A stretch of DNA of 5,938 nucleotides, from positions 1-5,938 of the forward strand of contig JAGLRY010000353.1 in assembly GCA_023135995.1 (NCBI GenBank). Reading direction: 5' to 3'. The notes under the pieces are model-generated. The model was not told where the DNA came from, searched no databases, and was given only the letters and a program-made list of their open reading frames with translations. The position numbers and the translations under genes were made by a program. Of the stretch, positions 5,520 through 5,938 are shown in pieces. The DNA comes from Candidatus Aminicenantota bacterium (GTDB lineage Bacteria; Acidobacteriota; Aminicenantia; Aminicenantales; Aminicenantaceae). Position 1 is the stretch's first letter, and each line of letters starts with the position of its first letter.

Positions 5520-5938
5520 ATGGCTGAAAACACATCGCCAAAAGGAAAAGAAAAAGCTCGGGAAATGTTCGCAGATTCCTTTTTCACTGCGGATAAAGGA
5601 TATGCCAGAAAAACCATAGCATTCCTCGCCTCATTTCTTTTCTTCGCGACAGTCGCTGCAGCTATGATCATAATTCCTCTTATGAATCCCTCTGATGTCC
5701 CTCAAGTGGAAGTCTACAGTGCATTCCTCGCTCCACCCCCACCTCCACCTCCTCCACCTCCTCCACCAGCTAAGAGAAAGAGCAAATCCCGCACCCGAAC
5801 CAGGATCAAACCCGTCCAGGCTCGGACCACCATCAAGCCCGGACAACTCATCGCACCTGTGGAGATCCCGGATGAGATCGCCGAAGAAGAACTCTCCGAC
5901 ATCGGTATCGAAGGCGGAGTCGAAGGCGGAGTCGAAGG
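5520..5938 (+). CDS. TonB-family energy transducer, N-terminal part (runs off the window)
   Basis: The first 139 codons plus two bases are present, with no stop. The architecture is that of TonB: a charged cytosolic N-terminus (1-30), one transmembrane helix (about 31-53), a short periplasmic stretch, a run of 12 prolines (72-83), a highly basic patch (85-97, K/R alternating with S/T), then an acidic segment (EIPDEIAEEEL, 115-125) and a Gly-Gly-Val-Glu repeat starting at about 131. TonB proteins couple the ExbB/ExbD proton motor to outer-membrane receptors across the periplasm. The family's C-terminal receptor-binding domain lies beyond the window, so the call rests on the N-terminal half. 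The protein style, a proline run followed by GGV repeats, is one I associate with Acidobacteria and Aminicenantes. It could be one of several TonB paralogues in its genome. A dedicated promoter and a good ribosome binding site precede it. Confidence 0.8.
   Translation, partial: MAENTSPKGKEKAREMFADSFFTADKGYARKTIAFLASFLFFATVAAAMIIIPLMNPSDVPQVEVYSAFLAPPPPPPPPPPPPAKRKSKSRTRTRIKPVQARTTIKPGQLIAPVEIPDEIAEEELSDIGIEGGVEGGVE
5733..5768 (+). repeat. Proline-codon tract (12 consecutive CCN codons)
   Basis: The codons are mixed CCA, CCT and one CCC, encoding Pro72-Pro83 of the TonB-like protein. Such a tract gives a stiff polyproline II rod in the periplasm. Runs of proline also stall ribosomes unless EF-P is present, so expression of this gene should depend on EF-P. 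Confidence 0.85.
5910..5938 (+). repeat. 12-base tandem repeat encoding Glu-Gly-Gly-Val, cut by the window end
   Basis: The unit GAAGGCGGAGTC is present about 2.4 times, identical at the nucleotide level, and continues past the edge. It keeps the reading frame, so copy-number change would alter only linker length. Confidence 0.75.

Noticed and set aside
5714..5902. Minus-strand glycine-rich open frame opposite the TonB-like gene
   Set aside because: The glycine run is simply the reverse complement of the proline-codon tract in the TonB-like gene.

Overview
The window carries a compact, all-plus-strand housekeeping block from a Gram-negative (diderm) bacterium. In order it holds a divergent YchF/OLA1-family P-loop ATPase/GTPase (96-1169), tgt (1197-2324), yajC (2321-2653), secD (2718-4274), secF (4276-5436), and the first 139 codons of a TonB-type energy transducer (5520 to the window edge). 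The order tgt-yajC-secD-secF is conserved in many bacteria. The proline-rich TonB-like protein with Gly-Gly-Val-Glu repeats, the moderate G+C content and the TonB gene following secF make me think of Acidobacteria or the related candidate phylum Aminicenantes. That placement is inference from gene style and was not tested.

Layout. Positions 1-95 are non-coding. They hold a perfect GC-rich palindrome at the very start (probably a dispersed repeat and/or the terminator of an upstream gene), a second weaker inverted repeat, and a weak promoter candidate. The YchF-like gene and tgt are 27 bases apart. tgt and yajC overlap as ATGA. yajC and secD are separated by 64 bases with two mutually exclusive pairings. 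secD and secF are 1 base apart. These genes read as one transcription unit. An 83-base AT-rich gap after secF holds a well-formed sigma70-type promoter overlapping a 16-base palindrome, so the TonB-like gene probably has its own regulated transcription.

Function. Tgt inserts a 7-deazaguanine base into tRNA. YajC, SecD and SecF form the accessory module that uses the proton gradient to pull exported proteins out of the SecYEG channel. The TonB-like protein would pass the same proton-motive force, via ExbB/ExbD (not in the window), to outer-membrane transporters. The catalytic and proton-relay residues of Tgt, SecD and SecF are all present.

The most unusual feature is in SecF. At 386 residues it is about 60-75 residues longer than typical stand-alone SecF, and the extra sequence sits in the first periplasmic loop. 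It contains a segment that lines up with the tandem helix-hairpin-helix fold of ComEA and of type II secretion GspK proteins. Secondary points are the non-canonical YchF-like protein, substitutions in the Tgt substrate pocket, a Val in place of a normally conserved Asp in SecF, and the palindrome on the promoter of the TonB-like gene.
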